A DNA stretch of 64,000 nt from Nyssa sinensis (Eukaryota > Streptophyta > Magnoliopsida > Cornales > Nyssaceae): NCBI GenBank assembly GCA_008638375.1, contig CM018036.1, positions 14,308,328 to 14,372,327 of the forward strand, in the 5' to 3' direction. Positions 12,301 through 22,889 of the stretch are shown here, piece after piece. The position numbers and the translations under genes are program-made. Under the pieces are notes generated by a model. That model saw only the letters and a program-made list of their open reading frames with translations, searched no databases and was not told the origin of the DNA. The stretch's first letter is position 1. Each line of letters opens with the position of its first letter.

Positions 12301-12723
12301 GATAGATAGCAGTTTTGCTTAGAAAACGATGAAGACGGATCTGCCATTTTGGGAAGTTGTATTTACATAGTTTCTTTATGAAACCATATGAATCTTAAGC
12401 ACAAACTTTTGTCTTAGTAAACAGTACGAGAATATGTATTAAGTCCTCTGGGTAGTGGACTTGTAATATTATAAGTTCTTAAGTTTTATTATGCTCTGAA
12501 TGTAAAATCATCTGTACCGCAATGTGAAAAGCGGCAGTACCGAACGGATGTGAAAATTTTAAAAAAATTAGAAAAGAAAAAAAAAAGTTTTCACGCTTCC
12601 GCAACCACTTGAAACACATCTATTCAATACCGCTGCAGATGTGAGCCTTGTCCTGAGGCCTCGGGCCGAAGGGCAGCGGTCGCGATCCGGGAATCCGAAT
12701 AGGGTGGATTTCGGGTCGTGACA
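8830..12723 (+). mobile_element. Solo LTR (~3.9 kb), unit A copy
   Basis: The block starts TGTAATATCCCGACCC and ends GGGTCGTGACA, typical plant LTR termini, and is flanked by the 5-bp direct repeat TGCGG (8825-8829 and 12724-12728). No internal copy of the termini, PBS, PPT or gag/pol frame is visible, so it is best read as a very long solo LTR left by LTR-LTR recombination. Its counterpart in unit B (33499-37392) has the same ends and target duplication, so the insertion predates the segmental duplication. It includes a (GA)n tract at about 9342-9371 and a segment at 9091-9200 that is inverted relative to unit B. Short open frames (such as 9683-9913) are not credible genes. Confidence 0.8.
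9091..9200. repeat. Segment inverted relative to unit B, between (TA)n tracts
   Basis: Here the strand reads GT-rich (agtgtgaacagtggtg ... gtgtgagttgcatta). In unit B (33771-33900) the same segment appears as its reverse complement. Both are bordered by (TA)n tracts, which are self-complementary. The surrounding LTR sequence is collinear. Confidence 0.85.
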
Positions 12724-12728
12724 TGCGG

Positions 12729-13560
12729 GGTCAAATATGTGTTGACTCAATTCATATTTAACCCATCTCATTTTGACCCATTTAGTTGTGAACAAAATAT
12801 GACTTCAATTTATTTTTAATCTAATTTATTTTTAACCTGTACAAACTCATTTGCCAGGCGTACTTGTGCCTTTCAACAACATTGTTTGGAGAATAGTAGT
12901 ATGCATTTACCATCTAAATATTAATATTTTGGTATCATCATTCTATTTTGGATGATAAATTGACCGAAGTTCATTAAGAAAAAAATGGTGTTCATTTTCT
13001 TTCTGTACATCTAATTGAAAAAGTAAAAACAAGAATGCTGAGAAAAAGGAAACAGGGGGAACAGGACAAAAGACGAAGGAATATTTTGGTAATTTCAATT
13101 TTAATTTTTTTTACAAAAATATGAAACTTTGAAGAATGTGGAAAACTTCTAAACTTAGTTAATTAAGTAATTAAAAATAAATAAATAAATTTAAAATCAC
13201 TTTGCCAAGGGAGAAACCAAGACCATTAATCTAGGAGAACAAAAAAGGAAATATTCAGATTTAAAAGAATCTCTTATAAAAAATTAAAAAAATTCCTCTC
13301 CCCTCCAAGTCTAACATCAGTCCGCCATTATAACTAGAGCCGGCTCTATATTATGTGGGGCCTAAAAGAATAATGTGAATTAGACTCTTTATTTTTTAAT
13401 ATTAAATTATGTATACTGTTATATAAATATATATTATAATATAAATTTGTAATAGTGTCTAATAATAAATATAAATATTGAATAAAATTATAATAATAGA
13501 ATTCTTACATAATTTAACAAATTGAGTACTAAAAAACTGAAATATAAACTACACATCTAA
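12729..13560. other. Intergenic, no gene seen
   Basis: AT-rich sequence shared with 37398-38229. No open frame or RNA gene recognised. Confidence 0.6.
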
Positions 13561-13850
13561 CACCACAAGAAAAGATACTTTTAGCAAAGTACACTAACGC
13601 ACAAAGTTTATATTGCTAAAAGTGTTAAAATTATGTTGTTTATACAGAATTAATGGCGATAGCTTTTTAGCGACACAAGTTTAGATTATTAGCGACGAAC
13701 CTCTAATAAATAATTTTGGCAACGCACTTTGCTAATAATTCGGATTATTTAAACAATGCTGTTTTCAAACTTCGGTAATTATTCGCGATGCGCATTGGGC
13801 TATTAAGTAACGCACATTTGTGCATCACTAATAGCCTTTTTAAATCCCCA
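13561..13850 (+). mobile_element. Degenerate CACTA-type terminus, unit A
   Basis: Begins CACCACAAGAAAAGATAC, one base off the CACTACAAGAAAA terminal consensus of plant CACTA elements, followed by degenerate subterminal repeats with the core ttagcgacgca / tgctaataa on both strands. Shared with 38230-38510. No opposite terminus or transposase found, so it is a relic. Confidence 0.6.
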
Positions 13851-14495
13851 AATTTCAATAGCAATTCAAACCCTCACGAGTACCGGCCTTTTGTCTCTCT
13901 CTTACTATAAAGGGTGAGTTATTTCGTTACTTCAAATGTGTGTGTGTGTGTGCGTGTGTGTTTATATATATGTTTCGTGTTGTTTAAGTCTATGCATATA
14001 TGTGTTTAAATAAATGTATATATGGGTTGATTCTCTGTTATTTGATATTTCTCAAATCAATCCTATAAATCATTTAGATAACATATGCATTTTGAAAGAA
14101 AAAAATTATAGTAGTTGTGCTATTAACATTAATAAAAATAATCTTAATAACCTATCAGAAAAAAAACATTAGTAATCAAAAATAATTTTATGTAGAGTGT
14201 ATTTTTCCCAATAACTGACTATAATTTTATACATTATCTTAATATTATATATCATTAATGTTCTTCTTGTTTATGTAGTAGAGGGAAAAAATAAGAAATA
14301 AACAACAAAACAAAACATGTATTAATTTGTCCAATTTAACTTCTAACATTGTGACTATAAATAATAAAAGCATTGTGAATATAAAAAGTAGCTAACTAGT
14401 CAAGGACTCCTTGAAGTTAATATAGTTTTGGAGTTTGAACAAAGAACTATTGATAACTAGAATTTAAAGATTTATATTGCTTGTAAACCCGATTA
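13851..14495. other. Spacer, no gene seen
   Basis: A (GT)n tract near 13938-13962 followed by AT-rich DNA, shared with 38511-39173. No credible frame. Confidence 0.5.
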
Positions 14496-14973
14496 CATCC
14501 ACAAATTGACGGTCAATCAGAACGCACCATTCAGACTCTAGAGGATATGCTATGCGTATATGTCAAGGATTCTAGAGGTTATTGGGAGGATCACTTGCCA
14601 CTTGTAGAGTTTTGCTACAACAATGGCTATCAGGCTAGCATCAAGATGTCACCGTTTGAGGCATTGTGTGGTAGATCTTGTAGATCGCCTATTTATTGGA
14701 CCGAGGTTGGAGCCACAAATGTTTTGAGTCCAAATTTAGTACAGGAAACCACAGAGAAGATAAAGATTATCAGGCAACGATTGTTCATGGCAGTAGAGTA
14801 GGCAAAAGAGTTATGTGGACAAGAGGCAAACATCATTAGCTTTTGAGGTTGGAGATTATGTATTCCTCAAATTAAAGTTTCTTTACGGAAGGGTTTGGCG
14901 AGATTTGGACATGGCAGGAAGTTAGCAATGAGGTAGATCAAACCATTCGAGATCCTTGAGAGGATTGGGGAGG
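14496..14973 (+). pseudogene. Ty3/gypsy integrase C-terminal fragment, unit A
   Basis: Translation from 14496 gives HPQIDGQSERTIQTLEDML, the region around the catalytic glutamate of a chromovirus-type integrase, followed by WEDHLPLVEFCYNN, MSPFEALCGRSCRSP and, after a stop at about 14799 and a frame change, the start of the C-terminal domain (FEVGDYVFLKLK). Only this end of pol survives; gag, protease, RT and most of the integrase are missing. A purine-rich run (gaggattggggagg, about 14959-14972) just before the LTR is a plausible polypurine tract. It is a dead remnant, shared with 39174-39651. Confidence 0.85.
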
Positions 14974-16544
14974 TCGTTTCATAAATTTCAATAAGATAAT
15001 AATGAATAAAAAATCAAAAATATTAAATTTTTCATGAAAATAATATGAAATAACAAATAAAGAAGATGGAGAAACTTAAATAAGAGAGTGGGTGTGATGA
15101 ACACTTGGTCTAGAAATTTAGCAATTGTGATTGAATTTGTGTGCTTAGATCTTTGGATGTGTTAATATATGATTCTATTATTGTTGTAGATGTTGGGGAT
15201 GAAAATAAAGTAGTTTGGAAGTGTGGATCATGAGTGTGATTGAAAAGAGATAAGTATACTATGTTTCTAAGTGTGAATTAGGAGTTTTGGAAAGTTCATT
15301 CGAATGAGGGTTCCATTTGTTTGAATGACCAAACCAGAGAGTGAATGTTGAGAAAATTCTAGGGCGTCGTTCAAACAACTGTGCGGCAAAAATCTAGATC
15401 GTTATTTTTAAATTTTTTCCTCTTCTCACTTTTTTTTATTTCATCTCTCATTCTTTTCTCTCGAGCCAAAGAAGGGGAAAAAGCTAGGGTTTTTACTACT
15501 CCATATATATCTTTAAAAACTTTAAGATTAAAGTTCACAATGTCTTCCTACTACAAGAATTCATCATTTGGAGGATCTTTCACCATTTTGAAAGCTAGGA
15601 TCTCAAGAGGTTTCACAAAGATCCAAGGGTAAAATTTAGAGTTTTCTTTTCCTTTTCAAATTTCTCAAATCCCTCATGGATTTAGGTCATTTGGGTGAAG
15701 TTACCAGTGTTTTTATTTTCTTAAAGTGTGGGAGTGAGGATTGAGATTATGATTTTGGAATCTCTCTCTTTCTACAATACAAGCCTACTTTTTCTAAAGC
15801 TTTGACGTAAGAATTTCTAACCTAGTTTGAAGGTTAGGTTTTTTCGTGGAAACACATTATACATTCCATCTCATTTCTTGACTTGTCTTATAAATGCCAT
15901 GTATATATCATGTTTTGGACCATAATGAAAATATTAAATGTCATGTATGACGTGCTTATAACTTGAAAATGAATGTTATTTCTTTGAAATTTGTTAAGTA
16001 ATGAGTGAGGTGATTTTGTGAGATTATTGACACTATGGATAAGGATGATATAAAAAGTCTCGATTGATGGATGAGAGAGAGTTAAGCGCTTGTGAGATTG
16101 CGCTACATACCCGGCGATATTTTGTGATGAAGCTGATGTCTCCCTTTAGTTTCTAACCATAAACCCATGCAAGTAGTGGTGCATTGCCAGCAAGTTAGTA
16201 TTTCGTGAAGTGCCAAACTTTATCGGAGGCCATTAGTAGATTAAGCCTGTATGGGTGGTGGTATATTGCTAACATGTTTGTAGCTTCTGAAGTGCCAGGC
16301 TTTATCGGGAGCCATTTGTTAATTAAATTAGTGAAGTGAGTTTTGGGATTTGTTAATTGAAAATGTAGTTTTGAAATGTGATTGAGAAAGACCGAGTTAG
16401 AAATTGATTGTGATCCATGTTGTTTGCATTTACCTTTCCTTGTAAATTTTATGACGCTTATTTATACTTATTACTAATTGTATATTTCTCGTGATTAGGT
16501 TGCTTAGTCATATTATTAGAGATGTGATGAAATTTTGGTTGTTG

Positions 16545-16575
<31 letters not shown>

Positions 16576-16660
16576 TGTTTGACATTTGCTTGAAACTATA
16601 CATGTCACATGCCTAAATTTTGTACTGCTTTAATCTTTTGTACTTTAGGATCTCTATTAG

Positions 16661-18130
16661 GGTTGGTGTTACCCATATATTTATCTTAAAGGAGGGGATG
16701 AATAGTGTGTTTTACAAATGTTGACAACTTTTACTACATTTAAAAATGAATGCACGAAATTCACAAGCATGTAAAATAGTATAAAGAAAAAGAGAGAGCA
16801 AACATATCAATTTTTATGAGGTTCAGAAAACTTACTATGTCCTTGACTCAAGAATCCCTATTTGAGTTTTTCTATTATCTTGAACTGCTCACAGGTGGAG
16901 GTCAAACCTTTATAACAAGAGCTCCTACCCTTTTGCCCAACAAAATATCCCTTTTTGCCTTATAAGAGTAGCACCTACTCGCAAATCTCACCGTAATAAG
17001 AAGATACAAAGTTTCTTTTTACCAACAAGCAATCTCTTCAAGAGTAGATTGGTGCAATAAATGCTCACTTTTTATAGATTGATCAAATGTAAGCTCAAAA
17101 TATTTAAGATGAGCAAAACTTTTTTATCTTGGTTTTCAATGGTTAGGTCTAAAGTCAATAATAGAGATGTAGAAGTGAAAGTTGTAAAAAGATAGCAATA
17201 AATGCTTTAAAGAACATCTATTTACAGCCTTCAAATAAATATGACAGTTGCATTTCAAGATAGAGTCGTTCCCTTGTTTTTAATTTGTTTAAAATTTGAA
17301 TTTTTGATTGCTAAATTGACAAAACAGTCGACTGAATTCACCAATCAATCAATTGGATCTTGATCCAATCGATTGATTAACTCAATTGATTTTTCTAAAG
17401 GGTTTGACGTTAATGTATTCAAGAAAAATCACTCAACTAGTTCTAAGACCCAGTCAAATGGTTCTAATGTACATTATTTTAGACTTTAAAAGTTAGTCTA
17501 CTGAATCTTTAATTAGGTCGACTATTTTGGACAGTGGGTTCAGGCCGTGTATTTGAAAAAGTCACTTAGTTGACTGATTTAAAGAATTGGTTGACTGGTT
17601 TGTTTAGTGTAAAAATACATTAGTCGACTGATTCTTAGAACTAGTCGATTTGTTTTGACAGAATTGACATTATTACTTTTTTCTTTCACAGTGTTTCACT
17701 TTCAAAACCTTTTGATCTTTAAAAAGCTAAAGTATAGCAATGCGTTGCTTTGAAAAATTATTTTAGGATTGGCTCTAGTTGATCATTATATTTTAAATAA
17801 TAAGAGAGCTTATGACTAATGATCAATCTAATCATAAATTACTCAAAATCCAAAATAAAGAAAATAAAAATCCTCTCTAGACTTGTCTTGATTCCTTAGC
17901 CTTGAGTATGTCCATTTGCTTATATCACCATGAAAGAATTTTACTTGATTGAATTTTGGTTTTGAAGCTTGTGCTTTGAGTGAAGTCCTTAAGTTTAATG
18001 GATTTTGTCATTTCTTGGTCAATAATTTTCTTTGACTTAGATAACTCATTTGCGTTGTCACTAAATAAAATATTAGTCCACATAGACAATGCCTTATTAT
18101 CATCAAAATTATTGAGATTCCATTGGGGCT
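16661..18130. mobile_element. Insertion nested in the gypsy LTR, probably a solo LTR (unit A)
   Basis: About 1.47 kb that interrupts the LTR between ctctattagg and ttgttttgatccc, two pieces that are adjacent in the related LTR near 61450-61470. It starts TTGGTGTTACCC, has an aggaggggatgaatagtgtg segment and several tcgactg motifs, and ends ccattggggcta. It resembles Copia-type LTR sequence without a coding region. Flanks (ATTAG / AATAG) hint at a decayed target duplication. It is also present in unit B at 41343-42810. Confidence 0.5.
17343..17378. repeat. Near-perfect 36-bp palindrome
   Basis: Two 17-base arms around a TT centre, based on aatcaatc.attggatc. There is one mismatch here; the unit B copy (42024-42059) is perfect. 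Confidence 0.85.
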
Positions 18131-18575
18131 AATAGTTGTTTTGATCCCTACCAGATGCATGTAACAAGAAGAGTCGGCGACTTGACGATGGGACTTGAAG
18201 AACATCTTTTTTTTTTTTGTTTTGGATGTAATTGACCCTTAGGTTTCATTAATGTAAATGTTAAAGTTAAGGAAGTTAATACTTATATATTTTTTTTTTT
18301 TGTATATGTACCGGAATGCATCCAAAACTAGTGATGTTGCATACTCTTGACATGTGGAAAGCTATGACAGAGTGAATACAATTTCTTGATTAAATATATG
18401 TTGAGCGATTCTTGATAATGGTAAATAAAACACATAAAGTAGATATATATGTTATGAAGACTGAAGTAAAAATAGGTTAATTAAAGAATGGATTGACACT
18501 AACATAAATTACTTGTGTGGCATGATCTTGTTCTATCACGATCACCCTCAGATCTTTAAGGCTCGAGGTGTGACA

Positions 18576-21426
18576 CAATTTGTCTGCCACTTGTAGCTAG
18601 GAATTTCAAATGAAAAATTCTATTTGAACAATCAGGAAATAAAGTCTATCTCATCAACCAGTGTAAAACTAGTAGATCTTCATCTTTGCATATGATATAA
18701 ACTTGATTTATCAATATGAAAACTATCAACCAAAAAATATACCAACATAAAATAATTACAATAACGTCAATTAAGATGCAATATTAACTTTCTACCAGTT
18801 TTAGTTGTTGATACTTATTAACTTGTTTGAGAAGTTAAATCGTTTGTTGGTGCTCTATTTCCCGCCATTTAATACTAACTCCAAGAGAGCATTAAATTTG
18901 CTTTTCATGGAGAAGCAGATGTTATTCAATTTGAAAACATCATTACTTTTCAAGTGCTAAACTTTTCATAACTTTTAATCCTTTACGTGAGACGGGTATT
19001 AATGTATTATAGGTGACTGAACAGTATCACAGAGTTTTCTTTATGTCAATGTAAACTAAGCAAAAATCGCCAGAGAAAGATCATTTTTTTATTTATTTAT
19101 TTTTTGATAAGTAGAGAAAGATCAGTGTTTTTCATTGAAAAAAAAATTCACTAAAGCTTGAATCCTTTGAAAATTCTTTTTAGAATTAAAAGTCTTTAGA
19201 TCCTTTCTTCAGTTTACGTTAGAAACAATCTAATCACATGTGGGAAGATAAGTATTATCCCGAAGTTTCGATTGTTTTTATGTAAATAAACCAATACCGT
19301 AAGAAAGAGAGGTTTTGTGAATGCAAATTAAAATGAAAAGTAGGGAAAAAATCAAAAAAGGAAAAAAATAATGAGGTAAACAGAAAATTCGATAATCTAA
19401 AAAAGAAATATAAAAAATGGTATTTTTGACAAAAAAAAAAAAGTGAAGATACTTTTGTCAACGAAAATATAAAACATTTTTTTTTTAATGTTTAGAAAAC
19501 ATCATATTTTTATATATAATATAGATAGATATAAATATAGATAAATAAGAGAAACAATTGTACTTATAATTTAGAGTGCAATTACTTTGTGACAAGGACA
19601 ATAAAGACATAGTTATTAGAATTGGATCGGTCGATTCAATTGGTTGAATAAAAAATTGGACATTAAATCGGTTCAGTTTGATTAATATATCATTTTTGTT
19701 AAAGAATCAAAAAAAACTAGTTGAATTGACCGATTTTTTTTTTTTTTAAATCAAATGAATTGGCTAATTTTTTAAAACAATCGATTGAATCACTTTTGTT
19801 TCTTTTTATCACTTATAATTTTTTTTTTCTTCTTCCAAAACTTCTTATTTTTTATGATTAAATGATGAAATTTAGTATAAAATAAGATATTGTTGCATGT
19901 ATTTTTATTATATATGCAAATATATAAAACTTATATATTAAGATAATTTTAATAATTAAGCTTATATTATTTTCTTAATTTTTAATATATTTTTAACATA
20001 TTACTTAATAAATTGATTAAACTATCAATTGAAATAGTAAATTGTGAATCGGTCTGTTTATAAATTCTTGTAATTATAATAATTTTTTTTTCTTGACAGC
20101 TGGCTGATGGATGAAAATAGGGACGGTGTTTCCGCCTTAAATGATAAACGGTGATTATAATAATAGAAAGAGACAAATTTATTGTAGGTAAACTTATATA
20201 TATATATATATATATATCATGAAATTAGACATGTAATCCACTTGGACGTGGGCAATCGTTGCATTTATTTGTTATATTTCTGCTCCGCCTTCTCATTCTA
20301 GAATCTAAACTAGCGAATGCCAACTTTGTGCATGAAAATGGTCCCAATTTTGATAAAAAGAAAGACTTCTGTAGTCAATGCTAACGTTGCGTTTGAAAAT
20401 GCTTCCGAGGGGTGCAGTCGTCGACGTGATCCTGCCAACGGCTAAGTTTTGTGTATAAAAAGGCTTTAAAAACAGAAGTATGACTTTTGGTGTCAATGCC
20501 AACTTTGCGTCTGAAGATTTTTCTGACATTTTTTTTTATCCGATAAAGAAAGACTTTTGTTTATAGGCTTCTAAAAGAGTCTTCACCGAACCACATAAAA
20601 ATAAGTAAAAGGTAAAAAGAAAACAAAGTGTGGTTGGTTCAAGATTGGTTAGGGCTTGAACGGTAGTTGGGCATAAACAAAACCTTAACATGTGATGCAG
20701 AAGCTGTATCGTACCTCTGGTCTAGACATTGATTTAACCACCCCTTGCACATGACCTTATTTGACAGACCATGTGATGAATTGCACAGTTCCCTAAATTC
20801 TTAATGGTTTAACCGATCTTAAACGGTAGATGGGCTTGAGGGTCAGAAGTCCTACACATAACTATATAATTAAATAATTAGTTTGCATCTGGTGGTGCAG
20901 AAGTCCTACACATAACTATTGAAATTGAGCCAATCAACCCTTGCACATGATCTTATTTAACCATGTGAATGTGATTGGTCGTCATCCTTAGTTCTTAATG
21001 ATTTAGTCATTGCAGACGTACAACGGCTGCTTTAGCATATTTAGATTTAGATTTTATTTTTTCGAGTTGCTAGCTGGTGAAGAACTGTAAATTCATGTTC
21101 ACACTTAAGTTGTTGTGGCTACCACACCATATTCTTCCTCGTCAAAGTCAAAATCTCAAAACTTAAAAAATTAAACACCTCAACATTGCATTTATATAAT
21201 TGCCATATCTTACTCTTATTCATGTTCATATAGCATTTTTATTCCTATTATCTCTGATATTTGGGGCCAAGATTCTTATTTCACTCCTCTCCCTCACCGA
21301 AATGAAACACAACCTGCACCTTCAAGATCATTTTACCTAATTAAGACGACCGCAGCAGTTACTTTTGCGAAGTTACAAAGCCAACGAAGAGGAAAGCTGC
21401 CAACACAAATCAGGAGAGATTTGATC
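18576..21426. other. Intergenic region upstream of the DUF247 gene, unit A
   Basis: AT-rich DNA with a (TA)n tract at about 20193-20217 and no gene. Position 20270-20274 (GCTCC) is the unoccupied equivalent of the Copia insertion site in unit B. Sequence shared with unit B resumes on both sides of the B-specific insertions. A TATATAA-like element near 21193-21200, about 230 bp before the first ATG, is a possible TATA box of the DUF247 gene. Confidence 0.6.
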
Positions 21427-22884
21427 ATGACGATGGAAGCAATGGAGACAAGTGTTAAGTTTATTGTTGCACCACTAGAACAAGTGGGAGCAATTGATAA
21501 GCTTGTTCAAGTCCCTGAAATTAAAGTAGGCCACGAAGAAAATCCTGTGGAGAATGCACATGTCCAGCCAAGAATTACGTTATCCGATTGTGTGATTGAA
21601 ATTGGCAAGAAACTCGATGAAGCTCTTCTACAAGAAGGTTGCCATTCCATCTTTGAGGTTCCCAGCAGCCTCCAAAAGCTCGAACCTGATGAATTTATCC
21701 CTCAAGTTGTTTCAGTAGGCCCTTATCATCGAAGTGCAAAGCGTCTCCAGGGGATGGAAAAGCATAAGCGGCGAATTCTTCGTCATGTCATTGATAGAAC
21801 CGGATCTTCACTTGAGTCCTTCATAGACGCCATGTTTAAGCGAGAAGTGGATACACGGAATTGCTATGAAAAGCGCTTTGAAAATTTTACCTGCCAAGAA
21901 TTTGTGGAAATGATGTTGCTTGATGCTTGTTTCATACTGGAGTTGCTCAATGTGGCTGCCAATGGGATCACGAATTGCGGGTACAACTTCGATGATCCTT
22001 TATTTTCCTTGTGGGGCATGTCACTGTATATGAAACGCGACTTGTTGATGCTCGAAAACCAGCTACCCCTTTTTGTGCTCAACCGATTGCTTCCTCTCAC
22101 CCTCGGCCGAAGCATCATGGACATGGATGTCTCGGTCGAGCAACTTGCCCTTAAGTTCTTTGACTCGATCCTCCCTGGACTCTCTCAAAATATACCCCAG
22201 TTTAAGAGAAATGAAAATTCTCGACTTCATCTTCTTGACATTGTTCTACAAGCCCTATGTCCATCTTCCATTTGGATGTCATCCCAAGCCAATTATGAAG
22301 ACAAACAACTTCGACATGATGTTTTGGACCTTGCTCGACCTCGATCCTCCAAATGCAACTCATCCCAAGTAAATTGTGAAGACAAACAACTTCGACACGA
22401 TGTTCTTGACCTGGCCCTACCTCCATTCTCTAGGTGCACATCAACTCGACCCATTTTGGAAGACAAACAACCATTCCAAATAGTGGTGCACTCTGTTACT
22501 AGTCTACGAGGTGCCAATGTTGAGTTCAGGAAAAAGGATTCAACAAATATCATAGATATCGAGTTTAATCAAGGTGTTCTCAACATTCCTCCTTTCACAA
22601 TTCACGACTTCACTAAGTCCATCTTCCTCAACCTTATGGTGTTTGAGCAATATTTCCACCAACGTAGGAGCAATTATGTCACTTCTTATGTACGTTTCAT
22701 GGATGGGTTAATTAACTCTTCCAACGATGTGGAGCATTTGTGTGACAAAAGGATTATAGTGCATGGTTTGGGAAGCAATGACAATGTGGCTAGTCTCTTC
22801 AACAATCTTCGGAAGTATATAGTCAATCACACCAATGACTTCCAATCTCGCCAAGGTATCCCAAGATCTGACCAAACACTTTAA
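21427..22884 (+). CDS. DUF247 protein, first domain of a former two-domain gene (unit A)
   Basis: An open frame of 485 codons from the ATG at 21427 (a further ATG follows at 21433). It encodes a DUF247 domain (Pfam family PF03140): ITLSDCVIEIGKKLDEAL, SIFEVPSSLQKL, FIPQVVSVGPYHR, QEFVEMMLLDACFILELL, RDLLMLENQLPLFVL, SIFLNLMVFEQY, YVTSYVRFMDGLINSS. DUF247 proteins are plant-specific, usually membrane-anchored at the C-terminus, and mostly of unknown function; some are pollen self-incompatibility determinants in grasses. Here no membrane segment follows: a 1-bp insertion near 22840, relative to copy B, shifts the frame and gives a short artificial tail ending at 22884. Copy B shows that the frame originally ran on into a second DUF247 domain. 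It may still make a soluble one-domain protein. Confidence 0.8.
   Translation: MTMEAMETSVKFIVAPLEQVGAIDKLVQVPEIKVGHEENPVENAHVQPRITLSDCVIEIGKKLDEALLQEGCHSIFEVPSSLQKLEPDEFIPQVVSVGPYHRSAKRLQGMEKHKRRILRHVIDRTGSSLESFIDAMFKREVDTRNCYEKRFENFTCQEFVEMMLLDACFILELLNVAANGITNCGYNFDDPLFSLWGMSLYMKRDLLMLENQLPLFVLNRLLPLTLGRSIMDMDVSVEQLALKFFDSILPGLSQNIPQFKRNENSRLHLLDIVLQALCPSSIWMSSQANYEDKQLRHDVLDLARPRSSKCNSSQVNCEDKQLRHDVLDLALPPFSRCTSTRPILEDKQPFQIVVHSVTSLRGANVEFRKKDSTNIIDIEFNQGVLNIPPFTIHDFTKSIFLNLMVFEQYFHQRRSNYVTSYVRFMDGLINSSNDVEHLCDKRIIVHGLGSNDNVASLFNNLRKYIVNHTNDFQSRQGIPRSDQTL
22225..22470 (+). repeat. Three tandem 27-28-residue repeats inside DUF247 domain 1
   Basis: Codons 22225-22308, 22309-22389 and 22390-22470 encode three units, each with a LL/VL-D core near the start and ending EDKQ (for example LRHDVLDLARPRSSK ... 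EDKQ). The second domain has two similar units at 23538-23621 and 23622-23711. The repeats sit in the segment after HLLDIV, before the conserved SVTSLRGANVEFRK block. Confidence 0.85.
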
Positions 22885-22889
22885 TAAAC

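Larger units (their letters stand above)
14974..18575 (+). mobile_element. 3' LTR of the gypsy remnant (with nested insertion), unit A
   Basis: This follows the integrase fragment and polypurine tract and ends GAGGTGTGACA. It aligns in order with the LTR at 59917-61878: shared blocks include the aaggttagg segment near 15835, the 'catgtatatatcatgttttgg' area near 15900, the cccta-ccagatg block near 18150 and the accctcagatctttaagg block near 18544. The extra length is a 1.47 kb insertion at 16661-18130. The 83-codon frame at 15381-15632 lies inside the LTR and is not credited as a gene. Confidence 0.7.

Noticed and set aside
15381..15632. 83-codon frame conserved at 40059-40310 with a hydrophobic start resembling a signal peptide
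   Set aside because: It lies in the gypsy LTR. The third copy of that LTR (59917-61878) does not keep the frame.
21421..21426. Start of the DUF247 frame at 21421 (and 56598 in unit B)
   Set aside because: The codon there is TTG. The first ATG is at 21427 (56604 in B), which is the credible plant start.
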